A stretch of 24,323 bases of DNA from Candidatus Ancillula prorhinotermitis. GTDB taxonomy: Bacteria > Actinomycetota > Actinomycetes > Actinomycetales > Bifidobacteriaceae. The position numbers and the translations under genes are program-made. Positions within the stretch are counted from its first letter, which is position 1; every line of letters begins with the position of its first letter. This document shows positions 15,542-24,046 of the stretch, piece after piece. Location of the stretch: assembly GCA_031280795.1 (NCBI GenBank), contig JAITGF010000015.1:1-24323 (forward strand), in the 5' to 3' direction. Below the pieces are notes generated by a model. The model was not told the origin of the DNA and ran no database searches. It saw nothing but the letters and a program-made list of their open reading frames with translations.

Positions 15542-18132
15542 GCTCTGAGCTCGCCTCCCGACTCTCGAACTCGCTGTATTATATTTTCTCGCACTAGGCT
15601 TATATCTTCATGGCTTAACGTTTGCGCCCCTCGTAGAGTGACTGCAAAGCTTAGGGATTTCTTACCATTTGCGACATTTCCGCCCGTAAACATGTCGAAA
15701 AGGCTAACACTTTCAGCAATCCCCGGGCGCACTTCAGTAATTGCCTTTCTAATGATCGCCTCAATCGTGTCAGCTAGAATGTTTTCATCAACTACAAAAG
15801 CATAATCTTCTCTGGCGATTGGAGCTAAAGAGACTGGCCTCGCCTTAAATGGTGAGGGAGATATGAATTTGCTTAGAGAATCAAGATTGACTTCAAAAGC
15901 GCTGGCACGTTTAGGTAAGTTCAAGCCATTGCTAAAGCCATGCTCAAGCTCACCTGCCACTCCTACCGATGAGTTGTTGACTTGTAAAAGCGCACAACGG
16001 GTTGGGTGGAATTTATTGCCCCCTACGTAAAAGGTTTTGCCATCTACCGTCTCAGGGTAGGGTATCACTTTAAGCTCAAAGTCACCTTGGCCGATAATTT
16101 CACGTATTATTATCTGCGCCTCATTAATCGCCTTCGCCCAGCAAGTGTCTTCATTGCTTTGGGCTATCACTCCGGCTAGATGGTATGGTTGGTCTGGTAA
16201 AGATTTAGCAATTTGACCAAGCTCAGCCTTGCTCAAGTTTTTGATACCATCAAGTGGGGGGATACCACTATTCGCGCGCGCTCTAAAAACACGACCCACT
16301 TCAAAAATATTGATACCCACATTACTGCGCCGCACATTTAGGGAGGCAGTTTCTAGGAGGGTTTCAAGTAGTGTTTCGCGCAAAAACGGGCGGTTTCCAG
16401 CTAGTGGGTTAAGTATTTCAAAACTACCAGACTCTACAAATGGGTAGCTAAGCACTTCGGTAAACCCTCTTGCAACTAGAGAGTTCGACACTCTTTCGCG
16501 CGCCGAAATGTTACGCTCAGTTTTGGCAAACTGTTTAGATTCCACTCGTTTCGCCAGAGGGAGTACCGACCCTAACTTGTCATATCCATAAATGCGGATG
16601 CACTCTTCCGCTAAGTCAGCAGGTATGGTAAGGTCTGGTCGCCAAGTGGGTGGCATCACGGCTAAGTCGAACTTTTCGGGTGCATTGCCGTCTGCGACGT
16701 TTTTCTCAATCTTGCAGCCAATTTCCTGCAGAATATCATCTATAACTTTTTGCTCGAAGCTAACTCCAGTTAACCGGCTAAACTCATTATGATTGACGTA
16801 AATTGGCGATTTTTTTGTGGTGTCATCGACCGTGGATACTTTGAACGATTCTATTTTAGCCCCAGCTAGCTCTTCAAGGAGTTTAGCGGCAAAAAGTGCG
16901 GACGCCGCCTGCAAATTAGTGTCGACTCCACGCTCAAAACGTTTGGACGCTTCAGAAGGCAGTTTGTGAAAGCGGGCGGAGCGGGAAATGCTGACTGGCT
17001 CAAAGTAAGCTGACTCAAGTAAGATGCGAGTAGTTTTAGCAGTCACTTCAGTTTCAAATCCACCCATCACACCCGCGACGCCGATAGCTCGTGCACCTTT
17101 TCCACTTGATGAGTCGGTTATGAGTAGGTCTTCAGCTGATAGATCGCGCATTTTAGCATCTAGAGTTTTGATCTGCTCGCCAGTTTTGGCGCGCCGCACC
17201 ACAATTGGTAGCACAACTTCATCAGCATCATAGGCATGTAGGGGTTGACCAAAGTGCAACATTACGTAGTTGGTGATGTCAACTGGTAGCGAAATGCTAC
17301 GCTGCCCGGCGCTTTGTAGTCGTTTTTGCATCCAATCAGGCGTTTGGGCATTTGGGTCAACGCCGCTTAATGCAACTGCGACAAAATGCGTACACCCAAG
17401 CACACCATTTATAGGGGCATCATCTTCAAGAAGTACATCAGTAGTGTCATTTTTAGAGATATCATTTGCTAGATTGTCATACTCAAGCACTAAGTCGGTA
17501 AATCGACGTTTCGTTGATAGTGCATACTCTCTCGCTACGCCTCGATATGAGAAGCAATAACCTCTGTCTGGGGTGATGTTTATTTCCAGGATTTCTCCAC
17601 TTAAACCTAGCGCATCCTTGATGTCTTCACCGAGTCCCACTTTGAGGGCGTCTGGGTATGTGCTTTCTTCAAGTACGATAATGCCATCATGTTCCGTGCC
17701 TAGCCCTAGCTCACGTGCAGAGCAAATCATACCATTCGAAATGTGCCCATAGGTTTTACGCGCAGCTATTTCGAAATCACCGGGCAATATAGCCCCTGGA
17801 AGTGCCACTACAACATGGTCATCTTCTTTGAAGTTGTGTGCACCACAGATAATGCCACGAGATCCAGCGACCAACTCTTTTGCATCGTCATTTTCAGTGT
17901 CGTTAAAAGTTCCAACATCGACTCGGCAGTAATTGATTACTTTGCCGTTTTTTTGCTCTTCAGGTTTTATACTGACAACTTTACCGAGCACTACTGGACC
18001 TGAAACTCCACTTGAATGGATTGTTTCTTCTTCTAAACCGACCTTAACTAAATCAGAGGCTAAAGTGCTCGCATCAAGGTCTTCAGGGGTATCCACCCAG
18101 TCTTTTAGCCACTCAATATCTACAAATGCCAT
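15538..18132 (-). CDS. pheT: Phenylalanyl-tRNA synthetase beta subunit
   Basis: The non-catalytic, editing and tRNA-binding half of the alpha2-beta2 PheRS. Across 864 residues the order is: EMAP/OB-type tRNA-binding domain at about 40-155 (VVLGKVVSIKPEEQKNGK, GAHNF), B3/B4 editing domain with LPVDITNYVMLHFGQPLHAYD, B5 domain, the catalytic-like core around PADLAEECIRIYGYDKL and LNPLAGNRPFLRETLL, and the C-terminal anticodon-binding FDX-ACB domain over the last 95 residues (PVSLAPIAREDYAFVVDE ... TLRGAQTLSHEDI). Full length. ATG shares one base with the pheS stop (TAATG), and the 3' end overlaps rapZ, so subunits should be made in a coupled way. No T-box or Phe-rich leader was seen upstream of the operon. 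Confidence 0.95.
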   Translation of the reverse strand: MAFVDIEWLKDWVDTPEDLDASTLASDLVKVGLEEETIHSSGVSGPVVLGKVVSIKPEEQKNGKVINYCRVDVGTFNDTENDDAKELVAGSRGIICGAHNFKEDDHVVVALPGAILPGDFEIAARKTYGHISNGMICSARELGLGTEHDGIIVLEESTYPDALKVGLGEDIKDALGLSGEILEINITPDRGYCFSYRGVAREYALSTKRRFTDLVLEYDNLANDISKNDTTDVLLEDDAPINGVLGCTHFVAVALSGVDPNAQTPDWMQKRLQSAGQRSISLPVDITNYVMLHFGQPLHAYDADEVVLPIVVRRAKTGEQIKTLDAKMRDLSAEDLLITDSSSGKGARAIGVAGVMGGFETEVTAKTTRILLESAYFEPVSISRSARFHKLPSEASKRFERGVDTNLQAASALFAAKLLEELAGAKIESFKVSTVDDTTKKSPIYVNHNEFSRLTGVSFEQKVIDDILQEIGCKIEKNVADGNAPEKFDLAVMPPTWRPDLTIPADLAEECIRIYGYDKLGSVLPLAKRVESKQFAKTERNISARERVSNSLVARGFTEVLSYPFVESGSFEILNPLAGNRPFLRETLLETLLETASLNVRRSNVGINIFEVGRVFRARANSGIPPLDGIKNLSKAELGQIAKSLPDQPYHLAGVIAQSNEDTCWAKAINEAQIIIREIIGQGDFELKVIPYPETVDGKTFYVGGNKFHPTRCALLQVNNSSVGVAGELEHGFSNGLNLPKRASAFEVNLDSLSKFISPSPFKARPVSLAPIAREDYAFVVDENILADTIEAIIRKAITEVRPGIAESVSLFDMFTGGNVANGKKSLSFAVTLRGAQTLSHEDISLVRENIIQRVRESGGELRA

Positions 18133-19154
18133 TAGCTCTCCATCCCAAATTGCCTACTAAAACGCACATCGCCTTCAACGATATCGTGCATATCTTGAAT
18201 GTCATGGCGTAGCATCAAAGTGCGCTCAATACCCATCCCAAAAGCAAATCCAGTGTATTTATCAGGGTCCACACCACAGGAGCGCAAAACGTTCGGATGT
18301 ACCATACCGCAGCCACCCCACTCGATCCAACCGGCGCCACCTTTTTTGCGGGGGTACCAAACGTCCATCTCTGCTGATGGCTCAGTAAAGGGGAAGTAGC
18401 TAGGTCTAAGGCGCGTTTTTGCGTCATTACCAAACATTGCCTTAGCGAAAGCGTCGATGGTCCCGAGTAGATGTTCCATCGTTAGGCCTTCGTCAACCGC
18501 TAGTCCTTCGCACTGGTGAAACACCGGTGTATGAGTGGCATCAAGCTCGTCCGTACGGTAAACGCGCCCCGGGCAAGCGATGTAAAGTGGGGCACCTTCT
18601 TGTATGAGACTGCGTGCTTGGACGGGTGATGTGTGCGTGCGCAGTACCATCTCAGGAGTCTTTGCGTAGAAAGTGTCTTGCATTTGCCGTGCGGGGTGGT
18701 CGACACCAAAGTTAAGCGCGTCGAAGTTAAACCAGCTTGCTTCGACTTCCGGACCTTCAGCGATACGCCACCCGATGCTCTGGAAGAATTTAGCAACATC
18801 GGCCTGGAGTACTTGCAGAGGATGCCTCGCCCCAGCCTCATATCTGCCACCTAGATAATGCGCATAAGCTGAAACATCTACACTTTCAGCTAGTTGCTCC
18901 TGCCGGGCATCTTCTAGGCTTAAACGTTCTAGCAGTGGTTCGTATTCCGAATCAAATGCAGCCTTCACCTTTGAAAGCGATGCACCAGCTTTGCCGCGCG
19001 CAGACGGGTCAAGTTTTCCGATATTTTTCGAAGCTTCGGCGATTGGGCCTGCAAAAAAATCTTTGCGCACCTTTTGGGCATCAAGGCTCGTTTTGGAGGC
19101 GCGCAGAACTAAAAGCACGTTTTCGAGTGCGTCATCAAGTTGCGTATCATTCAT
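18132..19154 (-). CDS. pheS: Phenylalanyl-tRNA synthetase alpha subunit
   Basis: Catalytic subunit of PheRS, a class II synthetase. The product has an N-terminal coiled coil (about 1-85, tRNA-binding), then HPLQVLQADVAKFFQSIGW, motif 1 and 2 segments EGPEVEASWFNFDALN and MVLRTHTSPVQARSL, and motif 3 GFAFGMGIERTLMLR near the C-terminus. Two ATGs are possible (19160 and 19154). The TATAAT box ends at 19163, two bases before the first and eight before the second, so a leaderless mRNA starting at ATG 19154 (340 residues, MNDTQLDDALENV) is the better fit. First gene of pheS-pheT-rapZ-whiA and divergent from dnaJ. The length is typical. Confidence 0.95.
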   Translation of the reverse strand: MNDTQLDDALENVLLVLRASKTSLDAQKVRKDFFAGPIAEASKNIGKLDPSARGKAGASLSKVKAAFDSEYEPLLERLSLEDARQEQLAESVDVSAYAHYLGGRYEAGARHPLQVLQADVAKFFQSIGWRIAEGPEVEASWFNFDALNFGVDHPARQMQDTFYAKTPEMVLRTHTSPVQARSLIQEGAPLYIACPGRVYRTDELDATHTPVFHQCEGLAVDEGLTMEHLLGTIDAFAKAMFGNDAKTRLRPSYFPFTEPSAEMDVWYPRKKGGAGWIEWGGCGMVHPNVLRSCGVDPDKYTGFAFGMGIERTLMLRHDIQDMHDIVEGDVRFSRQFGMES

Positions 19155-19162
19155 ACACATTC

Positions 19163-19171
19163 ATTATACCA
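19163..19171 (-). promoter_or_regulatory. pheS operon extended -10, leaderless type
   Basis: TGG-TATAAT reads on the minus strand from 19171 to 19163, eight bases before the ATG at 19154. No space exists for a ribosome site and no good -35 is present. It would drive pheS-pheT-rapZ-whiA. Confidence 0.7.
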
Positions 19172-19175
19172 CAAT

Positions 19176-19204
19176 TTGCTACTTTTTGCTAGATGTGGTA
19201 TAAT
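19176..19204 (+). promoter_or_regulatory. dnaJ promoter, leaderless type
   Basis: TTGCTA (19176-19181), a 17-nt spacer and TGG-TATAAT (hexamer 19199-19204). The ATG at 19212 is seven bases downstream, so the transcript should begin at the start codon. No CIRCE or HAIR heat-shock operator is seen. Confidence 0.7.
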
Positions 19205-19211
19205 TGTGTTG

Positions 19212-20354
19212 ATGAAAGATTATTATGCAATACTTGGAGTTTCAAAAAGCGCGTCCGACTCGGAAATAAAAAAGGCGTATCGAAAGCGCGCGCGCGAGTT
19301 GCATCCTGACGTGGCAGGGAATGCACCCGAAAATGAAGAGCAATTCAAAGAAATTTCTGCGGCTTACGAAGTACTTGGGCACGCTGACAAACGTGCACTT
19401 TACGACCAAGGCGTCGACCCGCTTTCTCCTAACAGCGGTAACCCTTTTGGGGGTAGCTTCAACTTCTCTCAAGATATGTTTTCGGATATTTTCGACATGT
19501 TTGCGGGCGGGAGGTCTCAGGCTAGCGGGCAAAGGCGCTCTAGAACTCAGCGCGGAGATGATATTCTCGTGCATGAACGCATTACTTTAGAAGAGTCAAT
19601 TTCTGGAGTCGATCGTGAAGTATCCGTAAGCAAAGCGATAAAATGTAAGAAGTGCCAAGGTTCTGGGTCTGAGTCCGGATCCGGAGAAGTTACATGCCCA
19701 ACCTGCAGGGGGCAAGGGGTTGTACAGCATGTGTCACGCTCACTGTTTGGACAAATGGTGCAGCAAAGTGTTTGCCCAGATTGCCAAGGTGTTGGTACGC
19801 AAATTTCTGACCCCTGCACAGACTGTAACGGTCTCGGGGTGCAAATGTCAAGCGACAAAATTGAGTTTAACCTACCACCAGGGGTGCGCAATAACCACCG
19901 AATTCGCTTTACAGGGCTTGGTAATGCTGGTCGCAATAATGGTCCTAGTGGTGATTTTTACGTTGAAGTTGGCGTAAAAGATGACCCCATTTACGAAGTG
20001 TCTGGAAGTGATCTGGTCTGTAAGCTATCCGTACATGTTACTACAGCGTTACTCGGCAAAGATGTTGAGGTCGAGACTTTCGACGGCTCCCAAACTGTTA
20101 ATATACCGCCTGGTGCAAGCTCAGGTATGGTGATCGCTATGCCAGACCTTGGTTTACCTGTTAATGTCGGTGAGAAGTCAAAGCGTGGTGACCTGAAAGT
20201 CTTCATCGAAGTGGTCATGCCGTCAAAAATTAGCGCAAAACAGCGTAAAATCATTGAGGAGCTTAGTAGGGAATTTAAGGACGACAAACAAGACTTCAAG
20301 CTAGCCAACCTTCACGAAGGAGGGTTCTTTTCTTGGGTGAAGAAATTCTTCTAA
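19212..20354 (+). CDS. dnaJ: Chaperone protein DnaJ
   Basis: Hsp40 co-chaperone that delivers unfolded clients to DnaK and stimulates its ATPase. The 380 residues contain the J-domain (MKDYYAILGVSKSASDSEIK, with HPD at 31-33), a short Gly/Phe region with GNPFGGSFNF, four zinc-binding repeats CKKCQGSG, CPTCRGQG, CPDCQGVG and CTDCNGLG (about 145-210), and the two beta-barrel client-binding domains. This is a full type I DnaJ. ATG 19212 is chosen because the -10 box lies seven bases upstream and the residues match the family; GTG 19206 and TTG 19209 are also in frame. It is followed by rsmE, the usual actinobacterial partner, but hrcA, normally upstream, is absent and replaced by the divergent pheS. 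Confidence 0.95.
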   Translation: MKDYYAILGVSKSASDSEIKKAYRKRARELHPDVAGNAPENEEQFKEISAAYEVLGHADKRALYDQGVDPLSPNSGNPFGGSFNFSQDMFSDIFDMFAGGRSQASGQRRSRTQRGDDILVHERITLEESISGVDREVSVSKAIKCKKCQGSGSESGSGEVTCPTCRGQGVVQHVSRSLFGQMVQQSVCPDCQGVGTQISDPCTDCNGLGVQMSSDKIEFNLPPGVRNNHRIRFTGLGNAGRNNGPSGDFYVEVGVKDDPIYEVSGSDLVCKLSVHVTTALLGKDVEVETFDGSQTVNIPPGASSGMVIAMPDLGLPVNVGEKSKRGDLKVFIEVVMPSKISAKQRKIIEELSREFKDDKQDFKLANLHEGGFFSWVKKFF

Positions 20355-20369
20355 ATCTTTGGAGTCGAC

Positions 20370-21116
20370 ATTTCAAATCTAGAGTACTTTTACGCAGCTC
20401 AAAGCGATTTTGAGTTGACTTCGGGCGAGATTAACCATATCGTTAAAGCTAAACGCTATCGCGTAGGTGACATTTTGGGTATCACCGATGGTAAAGGAAA
20501 AGCGATAGAGGCGCGCATCACTAATCTTGAACCATTCACATTCGAGAAACTTTCTGACCTGCCCACAGAGTCAGCATCGGAGATATTCTTAGTGTTAGCG
20601 CTCGTAAAGGGAGATAGTTTTGATAGGGCAGTGGAAATGGCGGTGGAGCTTGGCGTGTCGGGCTTCATTCCTTGGCAAGCAAATCGATCTATCGTTAAGT
20701 TCGACACCAAAAAGCGATCAAAAGAGCTCGAAAAGCTCAATCAACTAGTGATATCTTCTTCCAAACAATCGCGAAGAGCATTTTTCCCAAAGGTGCACGA
20801 CTTTTTAACTACAAGGCAGTTGATGGCGTTTTTAGATGGTGGCGATGTGGATGAATTTGTTCGCAGTACAAGTAATGCGCCTTTCGCATCTGAGCTTAAG
20901 AAAATTTTACTTTATGAACATGCATTCGTGGAGGGCGGCCCAAACCTGAGTGCCTCAAGCCAGCCTACAATCGTGATCATTGGCCCGGAAGGAGGCATCA
21001 CTACTGATGAAGTAGAAGCATTTCAAGCACTTGGCTTTAACCAGGCGCATATAGGAGAACTCATCTTACGCACTCCTACCGCAGTCGCTAAAGCGCTGAG
21101 TATTCTAAATGCGTGA
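20370..21116 (+). CDS. rsmE: 16S rRNA (uracil-1498-N3) methyltransferase RsmE, probable AUU start
   Basis: SPOUT-family methyltransferase that methylates U1498 of 16S rRNA with S-adenosylmethionine. The N-terminal PUA-like part includes EYFYAAQSDFELTSGEINHI and VKAKRYRVGD; the SPOUT knot shows IIGPEGGITTDEVEAF and LILRTPTAVAKAL near the end. Codons upstream of TTG 20415 stay open and encode the expected first strand of the PUA domain (LEYFYAAQSDFEL), back to the dnaJ stop in the same frame. In that stretch there is no ATG, GTG or TTG, but ATT 20370 follows TTTGGAG (20358-20364) by five bases. I therefore call AUU as the start (248 residues); TTG 20415 (233 residues) would lose the first strand. 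The gene begins 15 bp after dnaJ and probably shares its mRNA. Confidence 0.88.
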   Translation: MSNLEYFYAAQSDFELTSGEINHIVKAKRYRVGDILGITDGKGKAIEARITNLEPFTFEKLSDLPTESASEIFLVLALVKGDSFDRAVEMAVELGVSGFIPWQANRSIVKFDTKKRSKELEKLNQLVISSSKQSRRAFFPKVHDFLTTRQLMAFLDGGDVDEFVRSTSNAPFASELKKILLYEHAFVEGGPNLSASSQPTIVIIGPEGGITTDEVEAFQALGFNQAHIGELILRTPTAVAKALSILNA

Positions 21117-21185
21117 GTAGTTGATATATTAGGAGCAAAAACCTTACAGTGAGTCAATTTGAGATGTGCATAAAATCTATGAAAA

Positions 21186-21923
21186 CTAGTTGTTAAAGCG
21201 CGAGTACCCTCGGGCAACTAATTCGGAAGCAAGTGCTCCTGAGCCACTTTCAACGATGCGTCCCTTTGTGAAAACGTGCACGAAGTCCGGCTTGATGTAT
21301 TGCAGTAGGTGAGTGTGGTGGGTAATCAAAAGTGCCCCGAAATTGAGCTTTTTCTGCGCATCATTTACTCCTCTAGCCACAATTTTAAGAGCGTCGACAT
21401 CAAGACCAGAGTCAGTTTCATCCAAAATGGCTATTTTCGGCTCGAGGACCTTTAGCTGTAGAATTTCAGCCCGCTTCTTTTCACCACCGGAAAACCCTAC
21501 ATTTACGCTGCGACCGGCAAAAGTTGGATCCATATCTAACTCCTCCATATTGCTCTGGAGCGTTTTAACCCACTCGCGAACTTTCGGGGCACTTCCACTC
21601 ACAGCCGTTTTGGCAGCACGCAAGAAGTTGCTTAAGGTTATGCCGTCTATTTCAGTGGGGAGCTGCTGGGCTAGAAAAACACCCAAGCGCGCACGCTCTT
21701 CTGGAGGCATATCGTTTACCTCATGACCATCGAACCTGATGCTTCCGCCGGTGATTTCATAGCTGGGGTGACCTGCGATGGTGTAGGCGAGCGTGGATTT
21801 CCCTGACCCATTTGGCCCCATAATTGCATGGGTTTCCCCGGAGTTAATTTCCAATTCAACACCTTTGAGGATTTCTTTACCCTCAACTGCAACGCTAAGA
21901 TTATCAATGGTTAATTTATGCAT
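21186..21923 (-). CDS. sufC: Fe-S cluster assembly ATPase SufC
   Basis: Soluble ABC-type ATPase that powers the SufBCD scaffold on which Fe-S clusters are built. The 245 residues show Walker A GPNGSGKST (36-44), the Q-loop (FLAQQLP), the family signature FSGGEKKRAEILQ, Walker B AILDETDSGLDVDAL and the switch histidine in LLITHHTHLLQYI. The ATG at 21923 is preceded by AAGGAGG with a 3-base gap and matches the family start MHKLTIDNLSV; the 19-residue upstream extension, which lies inside sufD, is rejected. It overlaps sufD by 8 bp. It is the last gene of sufBDC here; sufS and sufU do not follow, and rsmE ends 70 bp away on the other strand with no clear terminator between. Confidence 0.95.
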   Translation of the reverse strand: MHKLTIDNLSVAVEGKEILKGVELEINSGETHAIMGPNGSGKSTLAYTIAGHPSYEITGGSIRFDGHEVNDMPPEERARLGVFLAQQLPTEIDGITLSNFLRAAKTAVSGSAPKVREWVKTLQSNMEELDMDPTFAGRSVNVGFSGGEKKRAEILQLKVLEPKIAILDETDSGLDVDALKIVARGVNDAQKKLNFGALLITHHTHLLQYIKPDFVHVFTKGRIVESGSGALASELVARGYSRFNN

Positions 21924-22602
21924 CTTCCTCCTTGAAGTTATCCGTAGTCTTCGTTTCTTGCCCGATTTCCCAGGCTTCATTTTGGCTTAATTTTCGCTCG
22001 ATGAAGTCGTGTATATCTTTTAACGTATCAGCATCAACGTCCATCTCTTCTAGTACAGAATTGAAGAACCCTTGGACGACGAGACGCTTGGCAGTGGCTT
22101 TGTCAATGCCCCGGCTTTGCATGTAGAAAATCTGCTCATCATCAAAACGTCCAGTTGCCGAAGCGTGTCCCGCTGAAATGATATCACCCTCTAATATTTC
22201 TAGATTCGGCTCACTAATTGCCCGTGCACCTTTTGCGAGTAGCAGGTTACGATTTTCTTCGTAAGTGACAGTACCTTTACTGCCTTGGTCAATCTTAACA
22301 TTCCCAGCCCAACTAGCGCGCGAGTTTTTTGCCCCTAGAGCATATTTGTAAAGTACGTTTGAAGTACAGTTTGGTGCCAAGTGGTTAACTTGTATCTTGT
22401 TAGAAATCTTTTGATTTTCTACTACAAAGCTTAGGGCGCGTACATTTACCTCTGCATCTTCACCCACTAAGTTTATGGTTATGTCAGTATTGAAATCCTT
22501 AATGTCAAACTGTAACAAGTTTAGCGCTAAGTGTTTGCCAGCATCTAAGTTAATTGTAGTGGATATATTGCCTAATTCAGTGATTGTTTCTAGATCTGAC
22601 AT
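21916..22602 (-). CDS. sufD: Short SufD-type scaffold subunit
   Basis: SufD pairs with SufB in the SufBC2D complex. This protein has only 228 residues against about 400 in usual SufD. What remains is the beta-helix core (ALNLLQFDI through ASWAGNVKIDQGSKGTVTYEENRN in parts, 28-120) and the C-terminal helices (DDEQIFYMQSRGIDKATAKRLV, about 163-184). The histidine in ISAGHASATG sits where SufB has QGHEATV, and it corresponds to the histidine essential in E. coli SufD. The N-terminal helical domain is missing. The ORF is intact, starts at an ATG that overlaps the sufB stop (TAATG) and keeps its place in the operon, so it looks reduced but functional. Could alternatively be labelled SufB/SufD family protein. 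Confidence 0.85.
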   Translation of the reverse strand: MSDLETITELGNISTTINLDAGKHLALNLLQFDIKDFNTDITINLVGEDAEVNVRALSFVVENQKISNKIQVNHLAPNCTSNVLYKYALGAKNSRASWAGNVKIDQGSKGTVTYEENRNLLLAKGARAISEPNLEILEGDIISAGHASATGRFDDEQIFYMQSRGIDKATAKRLVVQGFFNSVLEEMDVDADTLKDIHDFIERKLSQNEAWEIGQETKTTDNFKEEDA

Positions 22603-24038
22603 TAACCCACACTTCCTTCCATCTGTAGCTGGATCAGCCGGTTGAGCTCTAGCGCATATTCCATCGGCAACTCTTTTGCGATGGGGTCGATAAACCCTCG
22701 TACAATCATTGCCATCGCTTCAGTTTCGTCAATGCCACGCGAGCGAAGATAAAACAACTGCTCTTCCGACACTTTCGAAACTGTGGCCTCATGTCCTTGT
22801 AACACATCGTCTTCGTCGATAATGTTTAGCGGGTAAGTATCAGTGCGGGATACGTTATCTACTAATAGTGCATCGCAAATCACGTTAGAACTTGATCCGT
22901 GCGCACCTTTTGCCACCTTCACCATACCGCGGTAGCTAGTACGTCCGCCGTTTCTAGAAACCGATTTGGACACGATATTTGAGCGCGTATTGGGGGCTAG
23001 ATGTATCATCTTCGCTCCAGTATCTTGGTGCTGGACTCCTGCAGCTAGACCAATTGTCAGCACTTCACCGCGCGAGCCCTCACCTTCGAGAACGCAAGTG
23101 GGGTACTTCATAGTTGCAAGCGATCCAATGTTTGCATCAACCCACTCCATTTGAGCATTCTTACCGACTCGTGCGCGTTGCGTAACCAAATTGTAAACAT
23201 TATTCGACCAGTTCTGTATAGTCGAGTAGCGCACTTTCGCATTATCTTTTACGATGATTTCCACTACGCCTGAATGTAGCGAATTTTCCGAGTAGATAGG
23301 CGCTGTACAACCTTCAATATAGTGGATGTCAGACCCTTCGTCAGCAATGATTAAGGTGCGCTCAAACTGTCCAAGATTTTGAGTGTTCATGCGGAAATAA
23401 GCTTGAAGAGGAATCTCCACTTTCACGTTTTTAGGCACGTACACAAAAGACCCCCCGGACCACACGGCAAGGTTAAGCATGGCTAATTTGTTATCAGCGT
23501 CTGGGACTACACTCCCAAAGTACTCCTTAAATATTTCCGGATGCTCTCGAAGCCCAGTTTCCGTGTCCGTAAATATGACGCCAAGTTTTTCTAGGTCCTT
23601 GCGGATGGAGTGGTAGACCATTTCAGACTCGTACTGGGCAGCCACACCCGCAACTAAGCGTTTCTTTTCGGCGTCAGGTAGACCAAGCTTATCGTAAGTG
23701 TTGCGAATATCTTCAGGCAAATCTTCCCATGACGAAGCGGCACCCACTTCTTTGCCGTCCACAGTATGGGCAACATAGTACTTGAAGTTCTGGTAATCAA
23801 GGTCATTAAAATTTATACCCCACTTAGGGTTAGGTGTTTTATTAAATAACTCCAGGCCTTTCAAGCGGCGTTCTAACATCCACTCGGGCTCATTTTTGGC
23901 ATGCGAAATCTTCCGGACCACATTTTCGTCTAGTCCGCGCGAAGATTCTTTACCGATGCTGTCATCATCTTTCCAGTCGTATTGGTATTCAGAGAGTGAT
24001 TCAATGATTTCATTATCGCTAATCTGGTTTTCTGCCAT
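22602..24038 (-). CDS. sufB: Fe-S cluster assembly scaffold SufB
   Basis: Main scaffold subunit of SufBC2D, where sulfur is received and clusters form. The 478 residues include the N-terminal [17 protein letters not shown] (about 50-66), [60 protein letters not shown] and [14 protein letters not shown], whose Cys aligns with the conserved cluster-building Cys of E. coli SufB, then the C-terminal [18 protein letters not shown]. The protein is full length. The ATG at 24038 lies eight bases after a TATAAT box, predicting a leaderless mRNA, so no ribosome site is expected. First gene of sufBDC; the regulator sufR that often precedes it in Actinobacteria is not in its place. Confidence 0.96.
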   Translation of the reverse strand: MAENQISDNEIIESLSEYQYDWKDDDSIGKESSRGLDENVVRKISHAKNEPEWMLERRLKGLELFNKTPNPKWGINFNDLDYQNFKYYVAHTVDGKEVGAASSWEDLPEDIRNTYDKLGLPDAEKKRLVAGVAAQYESEMVYHSIRKDLEKLGVIFTDTETGLREHPEIFKEYFGSVVPDADNKLAMLNLAVWSGGSFVYVPKNVKVEIPLQAYFRMNTQNLGQFERTLIIADEGSDIHYIEGCTAPIYSENSLHSGVVEIIVKDNAKVRYSTIQNWSNNVYNLVTQRARVGKNAQMEWVDANIGSLATMKYPTCVLEGEGSRGEVLTIGLAAGVQHQDTGAKMIHLAPNTRSNIVSKSVSRNGGRTSYRGMVKVAKGAHGSSSNVICDALLVDNVSRTDTYPLNIIDEDDVLQGHEATVSKVSEEQLFYLRSRGIDETEAMAMIVRGFIDPIAKELPMEYALELNRLIQLQMEGSVG

Positions 24039-24046
24039 CTAAAAGC

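Larger units (their letters stand above)
19163..19204. repeat. Perfect 11-bp inverted repeat made by two facing promoters
   Basis: ATTATACCACA (19163-19173) and TGTGGTATAAT (19194-19204) are exact reverse complements, 20 bp apart. Each arm contains one divergent extended -10, so the repeat spans the whole pheS/dnaJ control region. It may be shared promoter sequence only, or also an operator. Confidence 0.8.

Noticed and set aside
19155..19211. HrcA (CIRCE) or HspR (HAIR) operator before dnaJ
   Set aside because: Neither TTAGCACTC-N9-GAGTGCTAA nor CTTGAGT-N7-ACTCAAG is present; the inverted repeat there is made of promoter sequence.
21117..21185. Terminator between the convergent rsmE and sufC
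   Set aside because: The 69 bp contain no stem followed by a T-run on either strand.
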